38,702 nucleotides of DNA from Armatimonadetes bacterium CG2_30_59_28 (GCA_001872605.1 MNXM01000104.1:1-38702); one strand, 5' to 3'. Positions 16,960-26,625 are shown, numbered from the stretch's first letter. A program made the numbers and translations. Notes: a model not told the origin generated them from the letters alone.

Positions 16960-18921
16960 TCACCTCTCGAGCAGCCACTCAACGATCTGTGCCGCAGTGG
17001 CTTTTGAGGTTTGCATGTTGAGGGGCCCCTCCGTCACTGACGCCTCGTAGACTCGAACGACACAATCCATGTCCAAGTCTGTCCCCGTGTTGTGCAAATA
17101 CACTGGCCGCGGGGCATGGAGGATCGCGGCGGTCCGAATCCCTCCCACTTTCCGCAAGCCGGGAACAAACAGACGTTTCGCGTATGCGTCGTCTGTATCA
17201 GCGAATTTCGCAACGTCGATCACACATCGAATCACAGAAGGCGCCAGTGCCCCCGCAAGCAAAGCCCACAGTCCTGCCTCGCCGACTCCCACGAGGCTCA
17301 CACGATTAACGTCCTCGCGCGACTCGAGGTATGATAACGCATCGACGATATCCTGTACCCGCCACGAGGTCACCGTGCGGTTGTAGGTGGCGAAGAAGCG
17401 AACGGACTCGTCTCGTTCAGCGATGGCTTCCCCCGTCTGGGAACAATCCATCGACATAATCAGGCGGCCCTTCAGAGCCATTCGCCCGGCGAACGGGTTC
17501 GGCGGCGATCCCTCGATACCATCGACGGCAGCGCGGCCATTCGGGTGAACGATGAGAACTGCTTCGCGGACCTGCTTACCGCTCATACGACCGTCGACCC
17601 AACGTAACGACGCCGGGATACGCCAGTCGTCTCCCCTTCTCCCCAAGCAGAAACGCTGCACCTCCTGTCCAGCAATCGAGTGCCTCTCTTCAACGTCGAC
17701 CGTCAGGTTGGAGGCGCACGGAACATCAATGCTCAATACATCCCGCATCCACGGCCGCGCCGTCTTACGGAACTGGTTGAGGGATCGCGGATTGGTCGGC
17801 AGTCCGGACTGCCACAATCGCTTCGATTCTGAGAGCAGGTGGGAGGTGAGCGTATTTTCGTTGACGCCTGCGTGGGGATGCTCGTATCCGTAGAAGACGA
17901 GGAGGTCGGGCAGTTTGTCGATAGCACAGAGACTCTCTTTCGGGGCGCGCTTCCCTTCTCCGCCACGGAGATGCTTCGCAAACCATGCGTACACGGCCTC
18001 CCGGCTGTGACGGTTGTAGTTGTGAGGCGCATCGATCAACTTCGCCGACAGTTTGTCCTGTGCGTCGAAGAGCTTGTAGACCCTCCGGATGGCGGGGAAT
18101 TCCTCCGCCAGCGTGTTCTTCGTCCAGTCACCTGTGGCCCCAACCAGCAGCAGGGGGCGCGGCGCCATCATGGCGGCGATCTCCACGTTGAAAGTGCCGA
18201 TCCGGAGACTCGGAGCGTTCTCGCAGAGACACCCGCCCTGGAAGTGGGCCGACACCATCACCACCGGTGCGGCAACGGCAACACGCCGGTCCACTGCCAT
18301 CAACATGAACGTCTGTGTTCCCCCCCCGGACGCGCCGGTGCACCCGATTCTGGTCGCATGGACATCCGGGAGCGCGCAGAGGAAATCCACGGAGCGAATG
18401 CTATTCCAGAGCTGCAGACCCATGAGGCTGACGCCCCACAAACACCTGACACTGTCGGTGTCAGCAAACTGGTGAGAGACTTGTCGGCTGTCGGCGAAAC
18501 CCACCATGTCGTAGGAGAACACCACATATCCCTGTTGTGCGAGGGCGATGCACCGTTTGGGTTCGGAGCAGACCTCATTGTCCTCCAGCCTGCCCTGGTG
18601 GGAGTGTCCGTGCGGGCACAGAACCCCGGGGCTCTTCCCTCGTTTCCCTGTGGGACGATACAGGTTGCCTGTTACCAGAAAGCCGGGATAGCTCTCGAAA
18701 TGAACCTTCTCCACAGAGTAATTCTCGTGTTCGACTCTGCCGAAGATCACCGGGTTGAGGTCACACTTCTCCGGTTCGGGATACAATCCCGCGGACACAA
18801 GAATGTGGATGCGCAACTCCGCGGCGCGAGCAAGCCACTCGTCTCTGGTCCGGTAGGCTGGCATTGCGCGCGGGGTATTCGTGTCATAAATCACTCTGCG
18901 GGAATGGTGCGGTTGCGGCAT
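16960..18921 (-). CDS. Acetyl xylan esterase (AXE1)-like alpha/beta hydrolase, two-domain
   Basis: 'YRPTGKRGKSPGVLCPHGH', nucleophile elbow 'GCTGASGGGTQTF'. ATG at 18921 (MPQPHH) with AAGGAGTG upstream is preferred over 19089, which overlaps the pseudopilin gene. Confidence 0.83.
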   Translation of the reverse strand: MPQPHHSRRVIYDTNTPRAMPAYRTRDEWLARAAELRIHILVSAGLYPEPEKCDLNPVIFGRVEHENYSVEKVHFESYPGFLVTGNLYRPTGKRGKSPGVLCPHGHSHQGRLEDNEVCSEPKRCIALAQQGYVVFSYDMVGFADSRQVSHQFADTDSVRCLWGVSLMGLQLWNSIRSVDFLCALPDVHATRIGCTGASGGGTQTFMLMAVDRRVAVAAPVVMVSAHFQGGCLCENAPSLRIGTFNVEIAAMMAPRPLLLVGATGDWTKNTLAEEFPAIRRVYKLFDAQDKLSAKLIDAPHNYNRHSREAVYAWFAKHLRGGEGKRAPKESLCAIDKLPDLLVFYGYEHPHAGVNENTLTSHLLSESKRLWQSGLPTNPRSLNQFRKTARPWMRDVLSIDVPCASNLTVDVEERHSIAGQEVQRFCLGRRGDDWRIPASLRWVDGRMSGKQVREAVLIVHPNGRAAVDGIEGSPPNPFAGRMALKGRLIMSMDCSQTGEAIAERDESVRFFATYNRTVTSWRVQDIVDALSYLESREDVNRVSLVGVGEAGLWALLAGALAPSVIRCVIDVAKFADTDDAYAKRLFVPGLRKVGGIRTAAILHAPRPVYLHNTGTDLDMDCVVRVYEASVTEGPLNMQTSKATAAQIVEWLLER

Positions 18922-19013
18922 TGGGGACACTCCTTGAGGACCCGTCCAGGGGGGATTCGGACGCGCGTACCGTAGATGACGAGAGCAGAAAAACGGAAGA
19001 TAGGCGCGTCGGT

Positions 19014-19628
19014 TCACCGTTGAGTCGGCCCGGTGGCGATGGCAAATAACTGCGGCGCATCGGACGGCATCGCAAGCATGCTGATCCACTTCACGTGTCC
19101 ATCGCAGTAACCGTAGACGGCGCCCTCATTGTGTCGGTCATTAGCGTTAATGGGCGACTTAAAATCCATGCGCGTCGAGTCCCATGCCAACAAGGTTTCC
19201 GCGGCCTTCGTGATTTTCGTTTCGTCAAAGCCTGTCACAAAGGGTGGCATCAGGCTGGGATTTGTGCAGTACCCGATTTTTTCGTTGCCAAAAGAAATGG
19301 AGTCCGGCGCACCCATATTGTGCTTATCACTGGGGCACACGAACTGCTGAACGTTCTTCATGTACGGCATGAGGGCATCCGTCCAGTAGACCCGCTGGGA
19401 AAGGTTGGAGGGGTACTGGTAGTAGCCGATGGGGTAGCTGTCGTCATGGTCTTGTGTGTACATCTTGATCGACAGAACAATTTGCTTCATGTTGTTCTGG
19501 CAACTGGACATGCGCGCCTTCTCCCGCGTCTTCGAGAACACAGGGAACATGATGGACGCGAGGATGGCGATAATCGCGATCACCACCAGCAACTCAATAA
19601 GGGTGAACCCACTCCTGAACTTCTGCAT
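19014..19628 (-). CDS. Type IV pilin-like/GspG-like pseudopilin (prepilin N-methylation motif, H-X9-DG)
   Basis: '[39 protein letters not shown]'; C-term '[18 protein letters not shown]' matches H-X9-DG. Confidence 0.95.
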   Translation of the reverse strand: MQKFRSGFTLIELLVVIAIIAILASIMFPVFSKTREKARMSSCQNNMKQIVLSIKMYTQDHDDSYPIGYYQYPSNLSQRVYWTDALMPYMKNVQQFVCPSDKHNMGAPDSISFGNEKIGYCTNPSLMPPFVTGFDETKITKAAETLLAWDSTRMDFKSPINANDRHNEGAVYGYCDGHVKWISMLAMPSDAPQLFAIATGPTQR

Positions 19629-19680
19629 AGCGCTGCTCCTCAGTACTCAGACTCCGCCGGTCAATGGTCTTACCCCTCCC

Positions 19681-19706
19681 GGGGAACGTTATGGCTTTCG
19701 TTCCCC
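19681..19706 (-). other. Hairpin in the pseudopilin 5' UTR: GGGGAACG / CGTTCCCC
   Basis: 8-bp perfect inverted repeat, 10-nt loop, between the predicted promoter and start codon. Confidence 0.6.
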
Positions 19707-19717
19707 ACGTTCAGTGA

Positions 19718-19745
19718 AGTATAACGACCCGGCAGAATTCGTCAA
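19718..19745 (-). promoter_or_regulatory. Predicted promoter TTGACG-N16-TATACT for the pseudopilin gene
   Basis: Complement of CGTCAA (19740-19745) and AGTATA (19718-19723). Confidence 0.6.
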
Positions 19746-19812
19746 GCTTCCCAATGGCTCCAACGGGTGATAGTATAATAGAGATTCATCGCCACGCCAA
19801 ATCCCCGGGAGG

Positions 19813-20736
19813 GTGGAGAGCATGCATAGTCTGAATTCCTGCGTCTGGTCCGCCGCGCCGACACCATTGACAGAAAAAATGACCGTCGACACGACCGCAG
19901 TACACCGTATGGTAAAGCACCACATCCGCCTCGGCGTCCGGGGGCTGTTCCTGTGCGGCACCAACGGCGAAGGTCCGTGGCTGCCGGAGCGGGAGAAGCG
20001 CAGACTCATCGAGGCCGCCGTCAGGTTTACAGAGCGGAAGCTCCCAATCGCGGTACAAGTTACCGACAACTCCGCAGCGCGTATCCTGGAGAACATGCAG
20101 ACGGCGCGGGACCTCGGCGCGAGTATTGCCGTGATTGCTCCGCCCTACTTCATGGTGAATGTTACCGCCAAGTCCATTCGCGATTTGTATGTCGAGGCCA
20201 TCAGAAAAAGCCCTCTGCCAGTGGGGATTTACGACAGGGGCGCTTTGGGGCCAGTTGTTGTTCCGGATTCGGTCATGCAGGCAGTGTATGCAGAGCCGAA
20301 GGTCCACCTCGTCAAAGACAGCTCCAGCGATCCTGCACGTCGTGAGATTGCGCTCGCAGCCCGCAAAAGGCGACCGGAACTGAGATTGCTCAATGGCAAC
20401 GAGTTCCGCTGTGTGGAGTACCTGCAGGCGGGGTACGACGGCCTTTTACTGGGCGGCGGCGTCTTCAATGGATTCCTGGCTTCTCGAATCGTCGAGGCGG
20501 TCAGCGTAGGCGATGCGCAACTCGCCGACCGCCTCCAAGCGCGCATGAATCGGATCGTGTGGTCGGTCTACGGCGGGAAGAAGATTCGGTGCTGGCTGTC
20601 CGGAGAGAAAAAGTTGCTGGTAGAGATGGGCATCTTCCGCACGTACAATAACTTCCCGAACTATCCACTCACCACATCATGTGTTCAGGCAATCAAACGA
20701 GTGATCGAGAAGGATGCAGATGTGTTGCTGCCGTAG
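19813..20736 (+). CDS. Dihydrodipicolinate synthase/N-acetylneuraminate lyase (DapA) family protein
   Basis: 'GVRGLFLCGTNGEGPWLPEREKRRLIEAAV', Tyr in 'VGIYDRG', Schiff-base Lys in 'HLVKDSSSD'. Confidence 0.88.
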   Translation: MESMHSLNSCVWSAAPTPLTEKMTVDTTAVHRMVKHHIRLGVRGLFLCGTNGEGPWLPEREKRRLIEAAVRFTERKLPIAVQVTDNSAARILENMQTARDLGASIAVIAPPYFMVNVTAKSIRDLYVEAIRKSPLPVGIYDRGALGPVVVPDSVMQAVYAEPKVHLVKDSSSDPARREIALAARKRRPELRLLNGNEFRCVEYLQAGYDGLLLGGGVFNGFLASRIVEAVSVGDAQLADRLQARMNRIVWSVYGGKKIRCWLSGEKKLLVEMGIFRTYNNFPNYPLTTSCVQAIKRVIEKDADVLLP

Positions 20737-20780
20737 CCGTAGGTTAGAGCTGTGCTCTGACTTGGGCGTCAGACCTACGG
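20737..20780. repeat. Nested hairpin structure: outer CCGTAGGT/ACCTACGG; inner AGAGC-TGT-GCTCT and CTGAC-TTGGGC-GTCAG
   Basis: Direct reading; begins right after the dapA-family stop codon and is followed by tag 20796-20813. Confidence 0.75.
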
Positions 20781-20795
20781 GGTTCACGGTGAATT

Positions 20796-20813
20796 CTCAA
20801 CCTTAACGAGTAT
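20796..20813 (+). repeat. Second exact copy of CTCAACCTTAACGAGTAT
   Basis: 18/18 identical to 6394-6411. Confidence 0.85.
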
Positions 20814-20952
20814 ATCATTTACTGATGGACAGCCCCGCGTCATTGTGCACTTGATTTGCGCTTAACTGCGGGTATGCCCTGTGCGGGGAGTGAGTCGATG
20901 CTGATAGACCGTGGGTCATCACTTGTCGCTCTAAATCTAAAGGAGCAACGCA

Positions 20953-21606
20953 ATGAAGGTACTGGGGGTCTCAGGTTCACCGGTTCGAGATAGCAACACA
21001 GACCGTGCCGTGAAGGCCGTGCTGAACGCGACGGGGCTGGAAACGGAGTTCATCAAGCTAACTGATTACACGGTGGCTCCCTGCAACGCTTGTCTCGGGT
21101 GTGTGCAGACGAACCGATGCGTCATTGAGGACGACGGCATCATGCTGGCAGAAAAGGCGAAGTCCGCCGCTGCCCTCATCGTAGGCGGATTCACTCCCTA
21201 CTCCACTCTCGATTCAAGAACAAAGGCATTCATCGAACGCCTCTATCCGCTGCGTCACCAACACGGCTATATGGCCGGGAAACCGGGAGGCGCAGTCATT
21301 ACCTCCGCCGTTCCTCCCGGGTGCGCATCCCTGCCCCCCGCGGCCGACATGGGGGTCAACGCCATCCAGTTCTACATGATGGAGGAGGGCATGAACTTTC
21401 TCGGAGCAGTGAAGGTGGCAGGCAACGTCCCATGCATCCGGTGCGGACACGGCGACCAGTGCACGATGTCCGGCATCACCATGCTGTACGGAGCAGACGC
21501 GACCGTCGAATCCGTGGGCGTTAGTTCGTTCGAGCACCAACCCGAGGCCATCGCAACGGCGGAGGAATTGGGCAGGCAAATCGCGGGTGCGCTGGCAAGC
21601 GCATAG
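20953..21606 (+). CDS. Flavodoxin-like fold iron-sulfur flavoprotein / NADPH-dependent FMN reductase family
   Basis: 'MKVLGVSGSPVRDSNTDRAV', Cys cluster 'CNACLGCVQTNRC'; RBS AAAGGAG upstream. Confidence 0.87.
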   Translation: MKVLGVSGSPVRDSNTDRAVKAVLNATGLETEFIKLTDYTVAPCNACLGCVQTNRCVIEDDGIMLAEKAKSAAALIVGGFTPYSTLDSRTKAFIERLYPLRHQHGYMAGKPGGAVITSAVPPGCASLPPAADMGVNAIQFYMMEEGMNFLGAVKVAGNVPCIRCGHGDQCTMSGITMLYGADATVESVGVSSFEHQPEAIATAEELGRQIAGALASA

Positions 21607-21680
21607 TCCCCGCGGATTCCCACGCAAATATCCTCCAAAGGAAACTGGGATGGCGCGAAACTTGCGGAGGCGCATTCATA

Positions 21681-22928
21681 CTACCCCCTCCTCCACCTCC
21701 CTTCTGCCCTATCATCTGCAAGCCTCAGTGAGACGGTCAGACAAAGGAGACCAAGCACAACAGCCGCGCCGACCATCGGCAAGTATGACAAACGATCCAA
21801 CAGTACTCCAATGGAAAGATAGCTCACGGTTCGCACCGTGGCTCCGACACACATCAGCGCTCCCATCACTTTCGCAGGTTGGGTGTTCGGCAACAAGGCA
21901 TAAGCATAATTGGGAGTGACAACTGCGTTAGTGCCGAGGTCGCACGAACATAGCAGGAAGCCAAACCACACAGCCGGATACGATCCCGCAGTCGCCACGG
22001 TGGCCAGACCGACCATGAATACGCATATTGATACTCGCATGGCGACGCGATGCCCGAGGTGATCGCCCAAGAAACCCAGTAGCGGCGCAAACATGACCGT
22101 GGCCAGCGTGAAGGCAATCGAGAGTTGACCCATTGCGGACTCAGGCAGGTCGAGACGATCGTGAATCCAGACTCCCAGAAACGGGTATATCCCTGCCATC
22201 ATGAGGAACAGAACCTGCCAGTAGGTGAACTGCCGGAAATCGCGGTGATTCCGCAAGAGGGACAGACCGGACGCTATCAGCGTACCGTACCTTGTCACTT
22301 CCGCCTTTTCTGGCAGGGACATTTCTCTGAACCGCGAGAACCACACGATAGATATCAGAATCATCAGCGCGCCCGTCAGGAAGCAGCTTCCATAGTCGTA
22401 GGGAGAGGGAATCGACCGGAGCAGACTCGATGCAAGCAATCCGCCCACTACACCGCCGGAACCGAATGCTGCAATTCTCAGACCGAAGAACCTTCCGCGC
22501 TCCCGCGGAGAGGTCATCTCCACCAGCATACTGGTGTAATGGGGGTCACCGGAGAAGACAAAATATCCAAACGCCGCCTGCAGCAACAGGCACGCGGCAA
22601 TCCGTGCCTTGATAGAATCCACCGGCAACAGAAGAGTCAACAGCCCCAAGAAGACGTAGCAAAGACTGCCGATGCCATAGACCAGGATCACCTTTCGTAT
22701 GCGACCTTTCTCGGGTCGGATCAGGTGGACAGACAGGGTCGCCGCAGCCAAGAGCGTGGCAGTGGTGACAGCTGGGAGAAAACCGATGATTGTCCTGGAC
22801 GCGCCGAGATAATTGAGATATCCGGCCATGACCGTGGCGACCTGCAGGCATCCTGTGCCAATCCCCCAGGTGAACTCGAAGCCCAGAATGATGCGACGGT
22901 TGTGGCGGAAGTCTTCTGAGATCCTCAT
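21681..22928 (-). CDS. MFS transporter
   Basis: About 12 hydrophobic segments, 'SPRERGRFFGLRIAAFGSGGVVGGLLAS', 'GFLGDHLGHRVAMRVSICVFMVGLATVA'. Confidence 0.87.
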   Translation of the reverse strand: MRISEDFRHNRRIILGFEFTWGIGTGCLQVATVMAGYLNYLGASRTIIGFLPAVTTATLLAAATLSVHLIRPEKGRIRKVILVYGIGSLCYVFLGLLTLLLPVDSIKARIAACLLLQAAFGYFVFSGDPHYTSMLVEMTSPRERGRFFGLRIAAFGSGGVVGGLLASSLLRSIPSPYDYGSCFLTGALMILISIVWFSRFREMSLPEKAEVTRYGTLIASGLSLLRNHRDFRQFTYWQVLFLMMAGIYPFLGVWIHDRLDLPESAMGQLSIAFTLATVMFAPLLGFLGDHLGHRVAMRVSICVFMVGLATVATAGSYPAVWFGFLLCSCDLGTNAVVTPNYAYALLPNTQPAKVMGALMCVGATVRTVSYLSIGVLLDRLSYLPMVGAAVVLGLLCLTVSLRLADDRAEGRWRRG

Positions 22929-25108
22929 CTCTCCTCACTCACATGAGTCCCATCGGCGTCCATCAGCGTCCCATCGACGCGACGGTTCGTCTTGGCTGTT
23001 GCTGCGTGTTTCACTGCCACGCATACCCACAACAGCCACGTGATGAGGGCCACGAAGAGACCCACCCGGTAACTCCACGGCATGTAGGGAATTGAGGGCA
23101 GTTGCTCGTCGTTGCGTTCCGTCCATTCCATGTTTTCATATACCTCGACTCCTTCCAGATCGAGCACCTTCTGCAGGGCACTCGAACGAAAGTGTTCTTG
23201 ATACCCGAGGACGTAACGGACGTTGGCTTCTATCAGAGGACCTACATCGCCCGACTCGTCCAGCGCACCGTTAACTCTGTCGAGGATTCTCTGAGCGGCT
23301 TCCGGTCTCAGCGGATCATAGCCCTCAATGTTAACGACATGGTGGACAGTGGATAGGCTGGGGGCAAGGCTCTCCCGCAGTCCCGCCAGGTCTGTTTCGT
23401 TTGTCGCCACAGGTCTCGTGAACGGGACATAGGTCCCCCACGTGTGGAGCCTCAGACTGGGTCGGGTGAGGATGCGGAAATCACCGTTCTGCGATTGCAG
23501 GAACTTCGCGACACGACTCTCTCCCGTGAAAAGCGACGCGTCTGTCCATGGGTTGACCGTGCACCCGAAGACGAGAAGGTCGATCAGAACGAAGGAAAAC
23601 GCCGCCACCTTCCATCGAGAAAGCGGTACCCGCCCCAGGAGAGCGAGCCGTGTCACGAAGAAGAGAACGGCGAGAAGCGCCAGCGCAGTAAGAGCGTCCT
23701 GAAGCCAGACGGCATGCACGCCTTCCGCGACTGACTCCCATTTTCCTTCCGACGCGGAGGCGTGTATCCGGGGGAACTGCCACTTTAGAAAACCGACTAT
23801 CCGCGGCAACAACGCGGACCTGCCGATCACCAAGACGCCTAACAGTGCGCCGACCACGACGATCAGTCTCCCCATAAATCTCTGTAGTACGGCCAGGCCG
23901 CCCAGTCCTCGGCGCGACACTTGATCGGCGCCAATCCCCACGAGCAAGCTGAATGAGAACACGTACGCAAACAGGAAGCGTCCGGGTCCCTTGAATGAAT
24001 CGAAGCCCGGGGTCCACTGGTACAACCATCCGTAAATGGGTGTGAACTTTCCCAGGGAGATGACGAGCGCGACCAACGCCGCGCCGATCAAAAAGCGCGC
24101 TCGAATGGACAGCGACGTGTCCGCGCTTGCGCGAGTGAGACCCATGACGGTCGCACCCACGAACACCCATCCGACGATCCCGCAGTAGGCCGTCAGTTCC
24201 CAGAAATTGGCGTCGCCCCAGTAGAGGGATCGATTGGGGTTCCCAAACGAGTTGGGGAATAGCATCGTCACCAACTGCCACGGGGGAAGGGAGTAGATAG
24301 CTGCGAAGTCGAAACTGACCTCGGACCGGGTTGAGTTGAGGAGAGTCTCCCACGTCGGGAGCAGTTGCGGCGCTGCGAGGAGAATGCCCGCAAGTCCACC
24401 CGCGGTTGCCATCCAAGCACATCGTCTCCTTTCCATATTCATAGCGCGCGCCCGCATCCCTCGGAAACAGACAAGCGCATACGCTCCGGCGAACAGGAAA
24501 CACATCAGCGATATCTGCAGATGTCCGGACAGGATATCTATGGCGACCACCGGAGTGATGAAGAACAACGACCTCCGTTCCCCGTGGAATATGCGGTCGA
24601 TGAGCAAAACCAACAGCGGTAACCAGGCCCCTGCCGCGAGAACCGTCGGATATTCCATACGGCAAGCGGTGAATCCGCTGAGCATCATCGTTGCCGCACC
24701 CGTCAAGGAACCGAATGACCCAACGTTCCACTGTCGCAGAAGCAGGTTTGTGAATGCGCCAAACAGGAACACATGGAGCAGGACATGAACGGTCATCGCG
24801 TCATGGACGGGCACCGCCAACAACGCCCAGTTCACTGGGTAAAAGATTGCTGACTGCAGACAGCCGAGGAACGGCATCCCTCCATAGACGTAGGGATTCC
24901 ACAGAGGAATGCGCCCGACGATAGCGGACTCCCGGAACAGGCAGTGGTACGGGAAGAACTGCAAGAAGTGATCGGCCCAGAACAGCACTTTTCCCTGGAA
25001 GATGAACGGGACAAAGAGAAGCAAGCAGAGAACTGCAAGCAGAAGCAACGGTCCACAAACCTTCGTCACCTCAGCCGTGCGTGTTCGGTTGGTCGAACGT
25101 TCAGTCAC
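22925..25108 (-). CDS. YfhO-like multi-spanning membrane protein
   Basis: 727 aa; 'LFVPFIFQGKVLFWADHFLQFFPYHCLFRESAIVGRIPLWNPYVYGGMPFLGCLQSAIFYPVNW'; overlaps the MFS start by 4 nt. Confidence 0.85.
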   Translation of the reverse strand: MTERSTNRTRTAEVTKVCGPLLLLAVLCLLLFVPFIFQGKVLFWADHFLQFFPYHCLFRESAIVGRIPLWNPYVYGGMPFLGCLQSAIFYPVNWALLAVPVHDAMTVHVLLHVFLFGAFTNLLLRQWNVGSFGSLTGAATMMLSGFTACRMEYPTVLAAGAWLPLLVLLIDRIFHGERRSLFFITPVVAIDILSGHLQISLMCFLFAGAYALVCFRGMRARAMNMERRRCAWMATAGGLAGILLAAPQLLPTWETLLNSTRSEVSFDFAAIYSLPPWQLVTMLFPNSFGNPNRSLYWGDANFWELTAYCGIVGWVFVGATVMGLTRASADTSLSIRARFLIGAALVALVISLGKFTPIYGWLYQWTPGFDSFKGPGRFLFAYVFSFSLLVGIGADQVSRRGLGGLAVLQRFMGRLIVVVGALLGVLVIGRSALLPRIVGFLKWQFPRIHASASEGKWESVAEGVHAVWLQDALTALALLAVLFFVTRLALLGRVPLSRWKVAAFSFVLIDLLVFGCTVNPWTDASLFTGESRVAKFLQSQNGDFRILTRPSLRLHTWGTYVPFTRPVATNETDLAGLRESLAPSLSTVHHVVNIEGYDPLRPEAAQRILDRVNGALDESGDVGPLIEANVRYVLGYQEHFRSSALQKVLDLEGVEVYENMEWTERNDEQLPSIPYMPWSYRVGLFVALITWLLWVCVAVKHAATAKTNRRVDGTLMDADGTHVSEER

Positions 25109-25224
25109 GCGATACCCCAGTCACAACTTCTCGACTCGCCCGCATACAAGGCATGCATCACAAAGCTCCAGCTTGGTCGTCACGGAGTTACCGCCTCACC
25201 CACGGCACTCGAAAATACCAGAGC

Positions 25225-25529
25225 GCGCGGCAAACCGTCAAGCCTTCGAGCGGGAACAGACATGGACGTCAACCTTCACGTTCATGGGAGAAAGGGGGTA
25301 CTTGCGGGTCGAGCGACCGGATCGACTGGTTCTGCACACCGATGATGTTAACGTGGTGAATGTCGAACCCACGGCAGTCAACTCGTTCGTCGCGGAGCTG
25401 ACCAATTTCCGCGATGTCGTACTGCACGGCGCGAAGCCCTTCATCTCAGCCGAAGAGGCGCTCTTGCCGACACGGCTGGTGGAGGCCGCCTTCGCCAGCC
25501 ACCGGGAGGGCAAAACGATACACTTGTGA
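25225..25529 (+). pseudogene. C-terminal remnant of a Gfo/Idh/MocA-family oxidoreductase
   Basis: 'FMGERGYLRVERPDRLVLHTDD...FVAELTNFRDVVLHGAKPFISAEEALLPTRLVEAAFASHREGKTIHL' matches the C-terminal end only; no N-terminal Rossmann fold upstream. The left boundary is approximate. Confidence 0.75.
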
Positions 25530-25558
25530 ATTCGGGCTACCGTCGAGCCACTCACCTG

Positions 25559-26569
25559 CTATCGCGTGCGGAAGGTCTCCGCGTTCGCTCTTGCGTACTG
25601 GCCTTCCACGCCCAGTTCCACAAACACCCGCATCGCCGTCAGATAGTCGTCAATGATTGTCCTGTGGTCTGGTTGGGGCATGAAAGATGGATTGCCGAGG
25701 TATCCCTGCCGCCCCTCAAACGCAATCCACATCAGCTTCGCCCTCTGATGGAAGACGCTGGAGTTGAAGAAAAAAGGAGGCGGTGTCGGGGGGTTCCCGT
25801 CTCCGTGCAGTGGATGGAGAGGACTCCCACGTTCAGCAAACAACGTCTCCGCCCTCTTCTGCCAGTTGCGCATCACCGGCCAGTACGGCGCTTCGTGCGA
25901 TCGCACCTGAAAGCTAAAGTTGTACCCGCAAGCGTGCAGGTCCAGCACTGCGTCAAGGTCCTTGTCCATCGCAAACCGCAGCAGAGAGTCCACTTCCACC
26001 GCATCCACAGGGTCAAGTGTCCTCCTTCGGTTAATGGCAATCCCCGCGCCGTTGAACTGACCGCCCACAAAGAGCGCATCCTTCGGATCGAGGAAGTAGC
26101 AGGGCTCATCACTGTCGGCATCATACGGAAGGATGGCGCCATCCTTCGTCAGTCCGGATGCATACACGGCGCAGGTGTCCACGGCCATCCCCACAAAGCT
26201 GTCGGGGCAGACCGCCCGTCCGTCCGGATTGAGCACCGGCAGAACAAACAGGTGGACCTTGCGCAGGAGTTCCAGCAACGCTGCAGCCTTCTCGCCCGAC
26301 AGGTCTTCCCCCCGCTCCAAGAGACTCACAAGGTTCATTACACCTGCGACGGTGCCGGGTTCGTGTCCGTGAGTCCCTCCGATGATCAGAAGACGCGTTG
26401 CCGCCTCTCTCTGAGGATATTCGAGCGCCCTCAGCGGACGAGAGCAGGACGAGACACCGATGTCATGGGCAACGCCTTTCTTTACGTGGTCATGCAGATA
26501 GCGGTACACGCCATCCAGGTTGGCCAGCCAGTAACCTGGCACGTGGACTTGGGGTGTGTGCAGGTGCAT
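25559..26569 (-). CDS. M14-family zinc carboxypeptidase / succinylglutamate desuccinylase-like
   Basis: 'LLIIGGTHGHEPGTVAGVMNLV' (HxxE), 'LPVLNPDGRAV', 'VLDLHACG'. Confidence 0.85.
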   Translation of the reverse strand: MHLHTPQVHVPGYWLANLDGVYRYLHDHVKKGVAHDIGVSSCSRPLRALEYPQREAATRLLIIGGTHGHEPGTVAGVMNLVSLLERGEDLSGEKAAALLELLRKVHLFVLPVLNPDGRAVCPDSFVGMAVDTCAVYASGLTKDGAILPYDADSDEPCYFLDPKDALFVGGQFNGAGIAINRRRTLDPVDAVEVDSLLRFAMDKDLDAVLDLHACGYNFSFQVRSHEAPYWPVMRNWQKRAETLFAERGSPLHPLHGDGNPPTPPPFFFNSSVFHQRAKLMWIAFEGRQGYLGNPSFMPQPDHRTIIDDYLTAMRVFVELGVEGQYARANAETFRTR

Positions 26570-26625
26570 GGGTGCTGTGCTGTTCTCAAGGGGGGCTCAC
26601 TAAGAACGCGGTCGCCGCGCGTCCG

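Noticed and set aside
16642-17007. 121-aa + strand ORF after the CAP-domain gene
   Set aside because: Runs through the hairpin and into the 3' end of the convergent esterase; no domain signal or ribosome-binding site.
17839-18975. 378-aa + strand ORF opposite the esterase
   Set aside because: Antisense shadow of the AXE1-like gene; composition of a reverse-frame artefact.
20737-20780. tRNA-like cloverleaf after the dapA-family gene
   Set aside because: Although branched and stem-closed, it is only 44 nt and lacks T-loop and anticodon-arm features.
23481-24731. 416-aa alternative minus frame inside the YfhO-like gene
   Set aside because: Arg/Gly-rich out-of-frame translation; the 727-aa frame has proper TM segments.
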